Source: Anaerolineae bacterium (GTDB taxonomy: Bacteria; Chloroflexota; Anaerolineae; Promineifilales; Promineifilaceae). From it: a stretch of 47,928 nt of DNA. This document shows, in pieces, positions 34,501 to 42,300 of the stretch (positions are counted from its first letter, which is position 1; every line of letters starts with the position of its first letter). Location: positions 1 through 47,928 of the forward strand of contig JAHBVI010000044.1 in the NCBI GenBank assembly GCA_019637635.1, read 5' to 3'. Made by a program: the position numbers and the translations under genes. The notes beneath the pieces were generated by a model that searched no databases, was not told where the DNA came from, and saw only the letters and a list, made by a program, of their open reading frames with translations.

Positions 34501-35964
34501 ATCATCGGCTCCGTTTTTATGCCCTTTGGTCTGACGGTGGTCTGGGCGTTGGCCGCCAGTTTCATGGTTTCCATTACCGTTGTGCCCGCGCTCACCTCGC
34601 TCTTTATCAATAGAAACAACATCCCCGAAGAGCGGGAAACGAGTATGCAGCGCTGGTATACCCCCATGCTGGAATGGGCGCTGACGCACCGGGCGCTGAC
34701 CCTGTTGGGTTCGGTGATCATTTTTGCGGGCAGCCTGTATCTGCTTAGTCTGCTGCCGCAAAGTTTCATCCCGGCGTTGGGTGAACCAACCATCAACGTT
34801 AGCATTGAACTGCCCAATGGCACGTCCATTTTGGAAACAAATGAAGCGGTGGCGCAGTTTGAAGAGGCGATTAACGACATTACCGGGTTAGGCTCGGTGC
34901 AAACAACGGTAGGCAGCGCGGCCGGTTTTGAGGCCCTCTTTTCGCAGGGTTCGGTGACGCAAAATATCGCCTCGCTGACCATCAGCGTAGAGAACAAAGA
35001 TGAGTTAGACGCGCTGACGAAGGCGGTACGCGCTAAAGCAGTGAGCCAGTTTGGCGAAGAAAATGCGACTGTCTCGGCCGCTTCACAAACCGGGTTTAGC
35101 GGTTTTTCGCTGACCGTCACCGGGGATTCGCTGGAAGATCTGCTGCCGGTGGTGGCTGACGTGAAAGCGGCCATTGGCTCGGTAGACCTGGAAGGGGATG
35201 GTGTGCCCGATATTGCCAACGTGACCAGCACGGTGGACGACCTGATCGCGGGTAATGGTAATGGCAGCACGGTGTATATTCGCATTGACGGCCGTCCCGC
35301 CATCAGCTTCAGCGGTGAACTGGAAACGCAGAATACGTTGGGCGTCACCAATGCCGCCAAAGCTGCCATCCAGTCTGTGAGCAGCCTGCCCGCCGGCGCC
35401 GTCGTCAGCGAAGGGTTTGAATCGCAACAGCAGGTACAGGGCTTCCAATCCATGCTGCTGGCTATTGCCATCTCCATTGTCCTGGTCTATGTGGTCATGG
35501 GGCTGACGTTCCGCAGCTTTATTCTGCCCTTTGTCATCCTTTTCAGCCTGCCTTTTGCCCTGGTAGGCGCGGCCATCGCCCTCTACGTCACCAGCAGCGT
35601 GATGGGCATCTCCGCCTTGATCGGCTTTATGATGCTGGTGGGTATTGTCACCACCAACGGCATTGTGCTGATGGAACTGGTGCAGCAGTTACGCGCCAGG
35701 GGCATGGGCACATATGAGGCACTGGTGGCCGGTGGCCGTACCCGGCTGCGTCCCATCTGGATGACGGCGCTGACGGCCATCCTGGCGCTGATTCCATTGG
35801 CTGCCAGCGCCGAGGCCGGGGCCATCATCGCCTCTGACCTGGCGCGGGCAGTGATGGGCGGTCTGCTGGTGAGTACGGCGCTGACGCTGATTGTGGTGCC
35901 GGTGGTCTTCTACCTGTTCCAAGACCTGACGGATTGGATTGGCAAGAAGCTGGGCCGGAGCTGA
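31504..35964 (+). CDS. RND-family efflux transporter with a very large insertion in the first extracytoplasmic loop
   Basis: A 1486-residue RND permease; the family norm is about 1030-1080. TM1 is WITVAIAMIILAAGVYSV. TM4 carries the proton-relay pair in GRVVDDSIVVLENSYRH. TM10 has VGIVTTNGIVLMEL, lacking the Lys of AcrB as in the SwrC-like Gram-positive group. The extra length lies in loop 1: residues about 186-769, where the docking part of the porter domain normally sits, are replaced by a helical, acidic, Met/Pro-rich region of imperfect repeats (LTPEMWRALDP, LTPEILLGLPAF, LTPEVIVYLVEN). Units near 207 and 555 match best (GYAQDITVDLLRSL and EYAQDISPEMMRML). No membrane-fusion or outer-membrane partner gene is adjacent, fitting a monoderm. 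It is probably controlled by the MarR gene upstream. Confidence 0.93.
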   Translation: MLSKLFDKITALSLRFRWITVAIAMIILAAGVYSVTQLNQELLPRVEFPQSVIVVQWGDAASAEQFLEEVTIPLEEKLQGVEGVLNVESTTNPTFAFLIARYDFGLNQERILEAINEAIADAGLPETAESQVINFSFSDLPVVIASVSSSELTLPELKALVESELKPSLEGLEPVSRVIVSGGQELPEEAEPEVAEATAVPEPTATPADPGRLPQIIVDGAASLGVEIGYAQDITVDLLRSLSDRPTAAEDVMTILTIFPTDLLVYVPADTLSYLPVEYMDTLDPALVVELDELAAEFGGVGQYTLAEATAILSGNEIAAEAPVVTPMPETETITEMAVLPTFAPVDLPETWVAGAAQLGQVISTTADITPEFMQGLVQFAPDQLTELTPEMWRALDPAVTAVALPLVEADLDLLLLRQLQAIQAAANGELPPPADLPQSWQEMAAGFGMTLTSTLSLANLPPQAFGMMSGSMPPEMMAELTPEILLGLPAFILGQLPEGMTAVLDEGMTQTISNILIADARHTALAAAEAEEGEPIAAEAEAQPTPDPARLPDLLIQGMAQAGLELEYAQDISPEMMRMLAGFGPQAIQALALLTPDNLRLLQPEVIALLPVEFLDTLDTDLRAELDTLAAEFGGAGALAAAEAEEAAAASAEAPALNGVWMEPGPNGEEPLFKTAYDLINNGFVPSAAMLLNVLPTSPNAEMAPQMMADLTPEVIVYLVENEAGFIENLQPTILELMSPETLTFMLANYPNAFDAELAARLEGIAAGTVTVFVPEAAITRTDGNPSVLIQLFKGGDDNTVDTAHAIFDELAAFEQAHPGMKATLVFEQATFIEESIAGVTREGSLGAVFAILVILVFLSGHIGRRYKLSWRATLVIAVSIPLSIFSAFFLMQWLPITVGEGMQNWANSSGSSVVTFISRLFPNSVTLNIMTLSGLTVAIGRVVDDSIVVLENSYRHIQRGEETNDAIRAATREVAIAIFSATVTTMVVFLPLGFVGGIIGSVFMPFGLTVVWALAASFMVSITVVPALTSLFINRNNIPEERETSMQRWYTPMLEWALTHRALTLLGSVIIFAGSLYLLSLLPQSFIPALGEPTINVSIELPNGTSILETNEAVAQFEEAINDITGLGSVQTTVGSAAGFEALFSQGSVTQNIASLTISVENKDELDALTKAVRAKAVSQFGEENATVSAASQTGFSGFSLTVTGDSLEDLLPVVADVKAAIGSVDLEGDGVPDIANVTSTVDDLIAGNGNGSTVYIRIDGRPAISFSGELETQNTLGVTNAAKAAIQSVSSLPAGAVVSEGFESQQQVQGFQSMLLAIAISIVLVYVVMGLTFRSFILPFVILFSLPFALVGAAIALYVTSSVMGISALIGFMMLVGIVTTNGIVLMELVQQLRARGMGTYEALVAGGRTRLRPIWMTALTAILALIPLAASAEAGAIIASDLARAVMGGLLVSTALTLIVVPVVFYLFQDLTDWIGKKLGRS

Positions 35965-35967
35965 TGC

Positions 35968-36009
35968 GGCGCAGAGCGCCTGGCAGAACATTCCACGCTC
36001 CGCGTGGAA
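35968..36009. repeat. Two small hairpins after the RND gene
   Basis: GGCGC-AGA-GCGCC at 35968-35980 and TTCCACG-CTCCG-CGTGGAA at 35991-36009. The second shares its arm with 4771-4797. Confidence 0.6.
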
Positions 36010-36022
36010 CGAGGAATTGAAG

Positions 36023-36055
36023 AAAAAATGCCACCACTACCGGTGGCATTTTTTT
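36023..36055 (+). terminator. Intrinsic terminator of the RND gene
   Basis: AAAAAATGCCACC pairs with GGTGGCATTTTTT (13 bases) and ends in a T-run. It is symmetrical enough to act on both strands. This is the only classic T-tailed terminator seen on the plus strand. Confidence 0.85.
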
Positions 36056-36099
36056 ATGTGGGGGGTAGACGTATAATTACGGCCGTTACGTGAGAGCGA

Positions 36100-36162
36100 A
36101 GTGCCAGGCACAGGGCGTCAGGTCAATCAATGACCACCACTTTTGGCCCTGTGCCTGGCACT
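36100..36162. repeat. AGTGCCAGGCA hairpin, copy 2
   Basis: Perfect 17-base arms AGTGCCAGGCACAGGGC and GCCCTGTGCCTGGCACT, with GGTCAATCAATGACC nested in the loop. It lies directly upstream of the permease start. Confidence 0.85.
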
Positions 36163-36181
36163 CCTGTTACAGGAGGGCACA

Positions 36182-37975
36182 TTGACCTTTGAAATTGGAT
36201 TGACCCTTTTTATTCTGGCAGCGGCGATTGTGTTGTTTGCCACGGAACGTTTCCGGGTAGACCTGGTGGCCTTGATGGTGCTGCTGTCCTTGCTGCTGAC
36301 CGGCTTGCTGACGACGGAACAGGCGTTTTCCGGTTTTGCCAGCCCGGCGGTGATTACGGTGTGGGCCATTTACATTGTCAGCGCCAGCCTGACACACACG
36401 GGCATCGCCGACTATTTTGGGGTGCATATGGGGCGCATTGCCGGGACGGGCGAGGCGCGCCTGATTCTGGTGATCATGGTGGTGGTGGGGGCGATGTCCG
36501 CCTTTATGAACAATATCGGGGCAACGGCCGTACTCCTGCCCGTTGTCATTGCCCTGGGGCAAAAGGCCAACATCCCCCCTTCCAAACTGCTCATCCCCCT
36601 GGCTTTTGGTTCGCTGTTGGGTGGCATCACCACCCTGATCGGTACACCGCCCAATTTGCTGGCCAGCAATGCCCTGGCGGCCGCCGGCTATGAACCATTC
36701 CGCCTGTTTGATTACACCCCAATGGGGCTGATCATCATGGTTTCCAGCATTACCTACATGGTATTGGTGGGCCGCCATTTGCTGCCGCATCGGGAAAAAA
36801 TCACCCACGCTCACCAGGCAGAACAATTGACGGACGAATATCGCCTGAAAGATTACCTGGCCGAACTGCGGGTGGAGGAAAATTCACCGCTGGTGGGGCA
36901 AACGCTGATAGCCAGCGGCCTGGGGGCGCGCTTTGACATTAACGTGATGGGGGTACAGCGCGATGGTCACCGCCACATGGGGCTGTTGACCGACATTGAA
37001 TTGCAGGTTGGTGATGTGTTGTTTACGCGGGGGCCGCACGGCCGTCTCTTGCAGATGCACGACGAGATGGGCGTCTCTATTTTGCCGGATTTTGTGCTGG
37101 ACGCCGATTTGAAATCGCCGGAGGCCACCATTGCCGAGGTGGTCATCGGCCAGAAGGCGTGGTTTTTAGGGCGGACGTTGAAGGAACTGGATTTCAGAGA
37201 GCGATATGGGCTGACGGTGCTGGCTATCTGGCGCGAGGAAGCGCCGATGCAGCAGAAATTGTCTGACACGCCGCTGCATTTGGGGGATACGCTGCTGGTA
37301 CACGGCCGTCGAGACCGCATCGAAGCCATTCGCCAGGAAGATGCCTTCCTGCTGCTGCGCGAGCCGGAAAAACCCAACCGCCGCCTGAACCGGGCGCCCA
37401 TTAACCTGGTTATCTTTGTGACGATGATCGGTCTGGTGGCTGCCGGGAAATTGCACATTTCGGTAGCGGCGGTGCTGGGCGCCGTCCTCTCCATCCTCAC
37501 CGGCTGCCTGACGATGGACGAGGCGTATGAGGCCATTGAGTGGAAATCGGTCTTTCTGATTGCCGGGATGTTGCCGATGGGTATTGCCATGGAGGTCACG
37601 GGCACGGCGCAATTTCTGGCAAATCTGATCATTAACACAGTAGGTGGGTGGGGGCCGGCCGCCGTTTTAATTGGTCTGTTTGTGTTAACGTCCCTGATTA
37701 CCGAATTTATGAGCAACGCCGCCGCCGCGGTGCTGGTCGCGCCTATTGCCATCAGCACGGCCGTTGGCCTGGATGCTGACCCTCGCGCTTACGTGATGGG
37801 CGTGGCTATTGCGGCCTCCAACTCCTTCCTCTTCCCCATCGGCCATCAGGCGTCTGTGTTGGTATACGGGGCAGGCGGTTATCGCTTTTTTGACTTCACC
37901 AGAGTAGGGCTGCCGCTGCAAATTTTGATCTGGATATTGATGATTATTTTCCTGCCGATATTTTGGCCGCTGTAG
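36182..37975 (+). CDS. SLC13/DASS-type permease with two central TrkA-C (RCK_C) domains
   Basis: A 597-residue membrane protein. Two membrane halves (LTLFILAAAIVLFATERFRV to about residue 180, and INLVIFVTMIGLVAAGKLHI onward) flank a cytosolic middle with two TrkA-C domains (NSPLVGQTLIASGLGARFDI and GQKAWFLGRTLKELDFRERY). The conserved loops NNIGATAVLLPVVIA, GTPPNLLASNAL and EFMSNAAAAVLVAPIA match ArsB/NhaD/SLC13 carriers. It probably moves an anion such as sulfate or a dicarboxylate with Na+ or H+. The TTG at 36182 is chosen because AGGAGG lies five bases upstream; an earlier TTG at 36143 lies inside the hairpin. Confidence 0.88.
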   Translation: MTFEIGLTLFILAAAIVLFATERFRVDLVALMVLLSLLLTGLLTTEQAFSGFASPAVITVWAIYIVSASLTHTGIADYFGVHMGRIAGTGEARLILVIMVVVGAMSAFMNNIGATAVLLPVVIALGQKANIPPSKLLIPLAFGSLLGGITTLIGTPPNLLASNALAAAGYEPFRLFDYTPMGLIIMVSSITYMVLVGRHLLPHREKITHAHQAEQLTDEYRLKDYLAELRVEENSPLVGQTLIASGLGARFDINVMGVQRDGHRHMGLLTDIELQVGDVLFTRGPHGRLLQMHDEMGVSILPDFVLDADLKSPEATIAEVVIGQKAWFLGRTLKELDFRERYGLTVLAIWREEAPMQQKLSDTPLHLGDTLLVHGRRDRIEAIRQEDAFLLLREPEKPNRRLNRAPINLVIFVTMIGLVAAGKLHISVAAVLGAVLSILTGCLTMDEAYEAIEWKSVFLIAGMLPMGIAMEVTGTAQFLANLIINTVGGWGPAAVLIGLFVLTSLITEFMSNAAAAVLVAPIAISTAVGLDADPRAYVMGVAIAASNSFLFPIGHQASVLVYGAGGYRFFDFTRVGLPLQILIWILMIIFLPIFWPL

Positions 37976-37984
37976 GAAGATAGT

Positions 37985-38034
37985 GATGCGTGATGCGTGA
38001 AACGTGAGAACTCTCTTGTTACGCATCACGCATC
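37985..38034. repeat. GATGCGTGATGCGT word hairpin
   Basis: Perfect 14-base arms GATGCGTGATGCGT and ACGCATCACGCATC lie between the SLC13 and ABC permease genes. Confidence 0.75.
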
Positions 38035-38042
38035 CCACGAAA

Positions 38043-39701
38043 ATGCCCCACAGAACACAACAAATCATCTGGACAGGTATCCTAACCGGGATTCCCTTGC
38101 TCTTTCTGATAGCATTTTTCTTTTGGCCGCTGGTGAATATCTTGCGGCTGAGCGTGACGGCCGTGGGCGTGGAGGCGGTGCTGGTACGGCCGTATTTCCG
38201 GCAAACTCTCTGGTTTACGCTGTGGCAGGCGGCGCTCTCCACCGGGCTGACGCTGCTAGTGGGGCTGCCTGCCGCTTACCTGTTTGCCCGCTACACCTTC
38301 CCTGGCCGGTCGCTGCTGCGGGCGCTGACCACCGTGCCCTTTGTCATGCCCACGGTGGTGGTAGCGGCCGCTTTCCGTGCCTTGTTGGGATCGCAGGGGG
38401 TGGTGAATCAGGGTTTGATGGCCCTGTTTGATCTGTCTCGCCCTCCGCTGCGGCTGGATCAAACGCTGGCGATCATTTTGCTGGCACATGTGTTTTATAA
38501 CACGGCCATTGTGGTGCGGCTGGTGGGCGGCTTTTGGGCACATCTGAATCCGCGCCTGAACGAGGCGGCGCGCACGATGGGGGCCAGCCGTTGGCGGGCG
38601 TTTCGGGAGGTGACATTGCCTTTATTACGGCCGTCGCTCCTCAGCGCCAGCCTGCTCATTTTCCTCTTCACCTTTACCAGTTTTGGCGTCATTTTGCTGC
38701 TGGGCGGGCCGATGTTCAGCACCCTGGAAACGGAGATTTACCGGCAATACGTCAACTTTTTGCGGCCAGATATTGCCGCTGTATTGGCCTTGTTTCAAAT
38801 CGTTTTCACGTTTGTGGTGATGATGATTTACACACGCTGGCAGCAGGGCACGGCCGTGTCGCTGGACATGCGCGCCGAAAAAGCCAACCTGAAACGGCCG
38901 AATACCTGGCCGGAAAAGGCGGCCGTCACCCTCATCATGGGCGGCCTGTTTCTCTTTCTGGTAACGCCGCTTCTGGCGCTGGTGTGGCAATCACTGGTAG
39001 ACCGAAACGGCGACCTGACGCCGGCCTATTACCAGGCGCTCTCGGAGACGCGGCGGGGAAGTGTGGTGTTCATTTCGCCGTTGACGGCCGTGCGCAATTC
39101 CATCGGCTATGCGTTATTGACGGTGCTGTTGGCGGGGGGTCTGGGGCTGGCGACGGCGGTGGCGTTATCCCGACCAACGCGCTGGCGCAAATGGGCTGAC
39201 CCACTGTTTATGCTGCCATTGGGGGCTTCGGCCGTGACCCTCGGTTTTGGCTACGTGGTCACGTATAGCACGTTGCGCACCTCCGCCTGGCTGGTGCTGA
39301 TCGCCCACACCCTGGTGGCACTGCCCTTTGTGGTGCGCAGCCTGCTGCCGGTATTGCAGGGCATCAAACCCGGTTTGCGCGAGGCAGCGGCGGTGATGGG
39401 GGCCACGCCGGGGCGCGTCTGGCGCGAAGTAGATTTGCCCATCATTGGCCGGGCGCTGCTGGTTGCGGCCGTATTTGCCTTCACCGTGAGCATGGGCGAA
39501 TTTGGCGCTACCAGTTTTATTGTCCGGCCGAACAGTGGTTTTCTGACCATGCCCATCGCCATCCAGCGTTTCCTGAGTACACCGGGCGGGGCACTCAATT
39601 TCGGCCAGGCCATGGCCATGAGCGTCATCCTCATGGTCGTCAGCGCCGCCGGTTTCATCGCCATCGAACGCTTCCGCTACGCCGACATTGGCGAGTTTTG
39701 A
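38043..39701 (+). CDS. Two-domain ABC transporter permease (FbpB/ThiP type)
   Basis: A 552-residue protein with about 12 membrane helices and two binding-protein-dependent permease units. Each has an EAA loop that contacts the ATPase: LNEAARTMGASRWRAFREVT and LREAAAVMGATPGRVWREVD. The fused architecture and the C-terminal region (GATSFIVRPNSGFLTMPIAI) are typical of iron(III) or thiamine ABC importers. No ATPase or substrate-binding-protein gene is adjacent, so it must pair with products made elsewhere, and the substrate is open. The ATG at 38043 begins right after the upstream hairpin. No clear ribosome-binding site is seen. Confidence 0.9.
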   Translation: MPHRTQQIIWTGILTGIPLLFLIAFFFWPLVNILRLSVTAVGVEAVLVRPYFRQTLWFTLWQAALSTGLTLLVGLPAAYLFARYTFPGRSLLRALTTVPFVMPTVVVAAAFRALLGSQGVVNQGLMALFDLSRPPLRLDQTLAIILLAHVFYNTAIVVRLVGGFWAHLNPRLNEAARTMGASRWRAFREVTLPLLRPSLLSASLLIFLFTFTSFGVILLLGGPMFSTLETEIYRQYVNFLRPDIAAVLALFQIVFTFVVMMIYTRWQQGTAVSLDMRAEKANLKRPNTWPEKAAVTLIMGGLFLFLVTPLLALVWQSLVDRNGDLTPAYYQALSETRRGSVVFISPLTAVRNSIGYALLTVLLAGGLGLATAVALSRPTRWRKWADPLFMLPLGASAVTLGFGYVVTYSTLRTSAWLVLIAHTLVALPFVVRSLLPVLQGIKPGLREAAAVMGATPGRVWREVDLPIIGRALLVAAVFAFTVSMGEFGATSFIVRPNSGFLTMPIAIQRFLSTPGGALNFGQAMAMSVILMVVSAAGFIAIERFRYADIGEF

Positions 39702-39705
39702 GGGG

Positions 39706-39770
39706 TAGTGCCAGGCAAGGGGCAGTCAGGCATTGGTCAATAAAACGGTTTTGCCCCTTGCCTGGCACTA
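39706..39770. repeat. AGTGCCAGGCA hairpin, copy 3
   Basis: Perfect 19-base arms TAGTGCCAGGCAAGGGGCA and TGCCCCTTGCCTGGCACTA, after the ABC permease gene and before the low-GC island. Confidence 0.85.
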
Positions 39771-39884
39771 CTTGGCATTCTGCAATCGCCCAAAGTATCA
39801 TTTAGTCAGATTAAAGAACTAAACTACGAGAGTTTCAACCGGTTGACCCGTCACACAATCTCTAAATATGGAGTGGTTTGACAT

Positions 39885-40037
39885 ATGAGCGATTATTATG
39901 AGTTAAAGAACATTATCGAGTTATTATCTCAAGGCTTCAGTCGTAATGAACTCTACACCTTGTGCTTTGAAAAACGCGCTTTTAGCAAGTCTATACCGAG
40001 TGGGAATCCATTGGCAGTAATCGAGATTTTGTATTGA
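39885..40037 (+). CDS. N-terminal part of a frameshifted gene resembling effector-associated domains
   Basis: Fifty codons: YELKNIIELLSQGFSRNELY followed by TLCFEKRAF. The pattern LxxLLxxxFSxxELxxLCF is that of the small helical effector-associated domains found in bacterial conflict systems. The frame is lost after about residue 35, and a second frame (tat acc gag tgg...) continues the domain into the next entry. GGAG lies 12-15 bases upstream. Base composition is clearly lower in GC than its neighbours. The family assignment was made by eye. Confidence 0.5.
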   Translation: MSDYYELKNIIELLSQGFSRNELYTLCFEKRAFSKSIPSGNPLAVIEILY

Positions 40038-40537
40038 AATTGGTAGATCATGCTTATCGTCAATTGCTGGTCGAGGAGTTACTTGATTGGGCAAAAGAAA
40101 ACAATCCTCGTCGCTTTGATCAATGTCGTCCTTATCTTCGCTCCGAACAAATTGAGCCGATTCGTAACACCTCTTCAAAATTATTTGAAGCAGGCCTGTG
40201 CCTTCCAGATAACAATATTGGTCGAGGTATTTCACTTGGGGGCAACTACCGAGGACTTCCACTTAAAATCATTGCCACTGAGTGGTATGAATATGGTCAA
40301 GGTAACTGGTCACGCTCAGGCTGGCTTTATGTCCCTCAATGGACAGACAACCATGCTACGACTTTTTTCAAGCTTCATCTGCCCAATCACAACAGCGGCT
40401 ATATTCATCTATTAGATGCCGCAGACCCTATACACACCATTTGGCTTTCCACAACAGCGGGAATCCGTATTGAAAAGCAATTCCATTATCTGGCTCATCC
40501 AGCAGATGTGTGGGATTTTAAGTGGAAGGCAGATTAA
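40034..40537 (+). CDS. C-terminal part of the same frameshifted gene, unknown C-terminal domain
   Basis: The frame opens upstream as TEWESIGSNRDFVLKLVDHA and continues YRQLLVEELLDWAKENNPRR, completing the helical domain begun at 39885. After it come about 120 residues (GISLGGNYRGLPLKIIATEW, FKLHLPNHNSGYIHLLDAAD) that look beta-rich and match nothing recognised. The TTG at 40034 is only the point where this frame opens; one base restored between about 39,985 and 40,030 would give a single protein of about 217 residues. The GC content is low and ACGGCCGT is absent, which points to recent transfer. Confidence 0.55.
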   Translation: MKLVDHAYRQLLVEELLDWAKENNPRRFDQCRPYLRSEQIEPIRNTSSKLFEAGLCLPDNNIGRGISLGGNYRGLPLKIIATEWYEYGQGNWSRSGWLYVPQWTDNHATTFFKLHLPNHNSGYIHLLDAADPIHTIWLSTTAGIRIEKQFHYLAHPADVWDFKWKAD

Positions 40538-40555
40538 TCTAGAGATAAATCTCAA

Positions 40556-41281
40556 GTGAGCAACGTGTATAAATTACCACACAGCATCCAATTGCCGGAA
40601 GAAGACGGCGTTCCCATGGAGACAAACTGGCATCGTAGCCAGATGAATTTGTTGATTGACGTGGTGCGCCATCGCTGGCGAGACTGGCAAGACTTTTTTA
40701 CTGGCGGTAATATGTTTGTGTATTACAGTATGAACCAGGCGCGGAACCGGGATTACAAGGGGCCGGACTTTTTTGTGGTGAAAGATATTGATGGCAGTTA
40801 TCCGCGCCAAAAGTGGGTAGTGTGGGAAGAAGATGCCCGTTTCCCGAATGTGATTGTGGAATTGATGTCTGAGTCCACCAGGGATGAAGATTTGGGCAAG
40901 AAGAAAGACCTCTATGAACGTACCTTCCACACTCCTGACTATTTTTGTTATGACCCGGATGAAACCAAATTATATGGCTGGCATCTGGCCGGGCAAGTGT
41001 ATGTACCAATAGAGGCGGATGAAAACGGCCGTCTTTGGAGCAGTGAGTTGGACGCCTGGTTGGGTCTATGGCAAGGGGAGTTCTTGGAAGAAGAGGGAGT
41101 CTGGCTGCGCCTGTTTGATGAAGACGGCCGTCTCATCCCTACGGCCGCCGAAGCTGGGTATCGCTGGGCTGAAGCGGAACACCAGCGCGCTGAAGCCGAA
41201 CGTCAACGCGCCGACAGAGCTGAAGCAGAGTTGGAACGATTGCGAACGGAACTGGCGCGTTTGCAAGGTGGAAAGGAATAA
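40556..41281 (+). CDS. Uma2-family (DUF820) PD-(D/E)XK endonuclease-like protein
   Basis: A 241-residue Uma2/DUF820 protein. The nuclease core shows GPDFFVVKDID and NVIVELMSESTRDEDLGKKK, matching the GPD and (I/V)VE-x-x-S pattern with a following Lys, and PDYFCYDPDE. The last 50 residues are a charged coiled coil (AEHQRAEAERQRADRAEAEL). The family is widespread and highly multiplied in Chloroflexota and cyanobacteria, with unsettled function. The start is GTG at 40556, close after the preceding gene. ACGGCCGT copies reappear inside it (41027, 41124), so it looks more native than the gene before it. Confidence 0.85.
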   Translation: MSNVYKLPHSIQLPEEDGVPMETNWHRSQMNLLIDVVRHRWRDWQDFFTGGNMFVYYSMNQARNRDYKGPDFFVVKDIDGSYPRQKWVVWEEDARFPNVIVELMSESTRDEDLGKKKDLYERTFHTPDYFCYDPDETKLYGWHLAGQVYVPIEADENGRLWSSELDAWLGLWQGEFLEEEGVWLRLFDEDGRLIPTAAEAGYRWAEAEHQRAEAERQRADRAEAELERLRTELARLQGGKE

Positions 41282-41297
41282 AGTGAGGCGTGAATTC

Positions 41298-42146
41298 TTA
41301 CGAGTCACGCATCAAGAATTTTTGCATATAATCGGCCAGGGCGTCCGCCCACGGCCGTAGCGTAATCCCCAACGCGGCCCCGGCTATGTTGTGCAGGGCG
41401 CCAAAGGGGGGTGGGGTAGACGGCCGTGCAAATTCCCGGCTCAAAATAGGCGTATTCACCACATCGGTCAGACCCGCCAGCCGCAAAATTTCGTTGGCAA
41501 ACTGCCAGCGGGAGCAAGCCCCACTGTTCACAAAATGGTAAATGCCGTATTGGTGTGTCGCAATCAATTGGGCGATGGCGACCGCCAGATCGTTGACGTA
41601 GGTGGGGTTGCCAATTTCGTCAGTGACCACACGCACCTGCCCGGTTTCTCTGGCGCGGTTGAGGATGGCGTGGATGAAGTTGCGCCCACCGGGGGCATAC
41701 AGCCAGGCGGTGCGCACAATGTAGTACCGGTTGAGGATGGCTTGCACGTGGCTCTCGGCGGCGGCTTTGGAACGGCCGTAAGCGTTCACCGGATTCCGCA
41801 CCATCCACTCCTCATAACCACCCGGCTCCTGCCCGGAAAAGACCTCGTTGGTACTGATGTGAACCATCTCCACGCCGAACTGCTGGCAGACCAGGGCCAC
41901 GTTTTGGGTGCCCAGGCCATTGACCCGGTAAGCCAGTTCCGGGTCGCGGGCGCAGCCGTCCACATTGGTGTAGGCGGCGCAGTGGATGAGCAAGTCAGGG
42001 CGGGTGGTGGACACGGCCGTGAACACCGCCTCCCTGCTGGTAATGTCTAACTCGTCAACGTCTACGGCCGTGACCTCATGCCCCATCAACACCGCCTGCA
42101 AAGCCGTCCCTAACTGCCCCTTCCCACCTGTAATCAAAATGCGCAT
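41298..42146 (-). CDS. rfbD: dTDP-4-dehydrorhamnose reductase
   Basis: A 282-residue extended short-chain dehydrogenase. Visible are the nucleotide-binding ILITGGKGQLGTAL, LLIHCAAYTNVDGCARDPE, the active-site pair in NAYGRSKAAAE (YxxxK) and the substrate region VRTAWLYAPGGRNFI. It catalyses the last step of dTDP-L-rhamnose synthesis for cell-surface polysaccharide. RfbA, RfbB and RfbC are not nearby. AAAGGCAGG precedes the ATG and a TATAAT box lies about 34 bases upstream. It is divergent from priA, with the perfect GAGATT hairpin between them. Confidence 0.92.
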   Translation of the reverse strand: MRILITGGKGQLGTALQAVLMGHEVTAVDVDELDITSREAVFTAVSTTRPDLLIHCAAYTNVDGCARDPELAYRVNGLGTQNVALVCQQFGVEMVHISTNEVFSGQEPGGYEEWMVRNPVNAYGRSKAAAESHVQAILNRYYIVRTAWLYAPGGRNFIHAILNRARETGQVRVVTDEIGNPTYVNDLAVAIAQLIATHQYGIYHFVNSGACSRWQFANEILRLAGLTDVVNTPILSREFARPSTPPPFGALHNIAGAALGITLRPWADALADYMQKFLMRDS

Positions 42147-42195
42147 CGAAGAATCCTGCCTTTTTTAGAGTGTGCGGGATTATAAGACAATATGG

Positions 42196-42253
42196 GAGAT
42201 TGGGGATTAGAGATTGGAGATTGCTCAATCTCCAATCTCTAATCCCCAATCTC
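42196..42253. repeat. GAGATT-word hairpin 6, perfect 28-base stem
   Basis: The left arm starts GAGATTGGGGATTAGAGATT and its 28 bases are matched without error by 42226-42253 across a two-base loop. It lies between the divergent promoters of rfbD and priA, so it is not a terminator. It is the most perfect member of the family here. Confidence 0.92.
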
Positions 42254-42300
42254 TCTATTTCCTTGACGCCTTTCCCAATCCGTACTACGCTTTAGAACGT

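Noticed and set aside
34368..35477. Long minus-strand frame opposite the RND gene
   Set aside because: Ser/Ala/Thr-rich antisense shadow of membrane helices; no start signal.
36967..37758. Long minus-strand frame opposite the SLC13 permease
   Set aside because: Antisense shadow with no recognisable domain.
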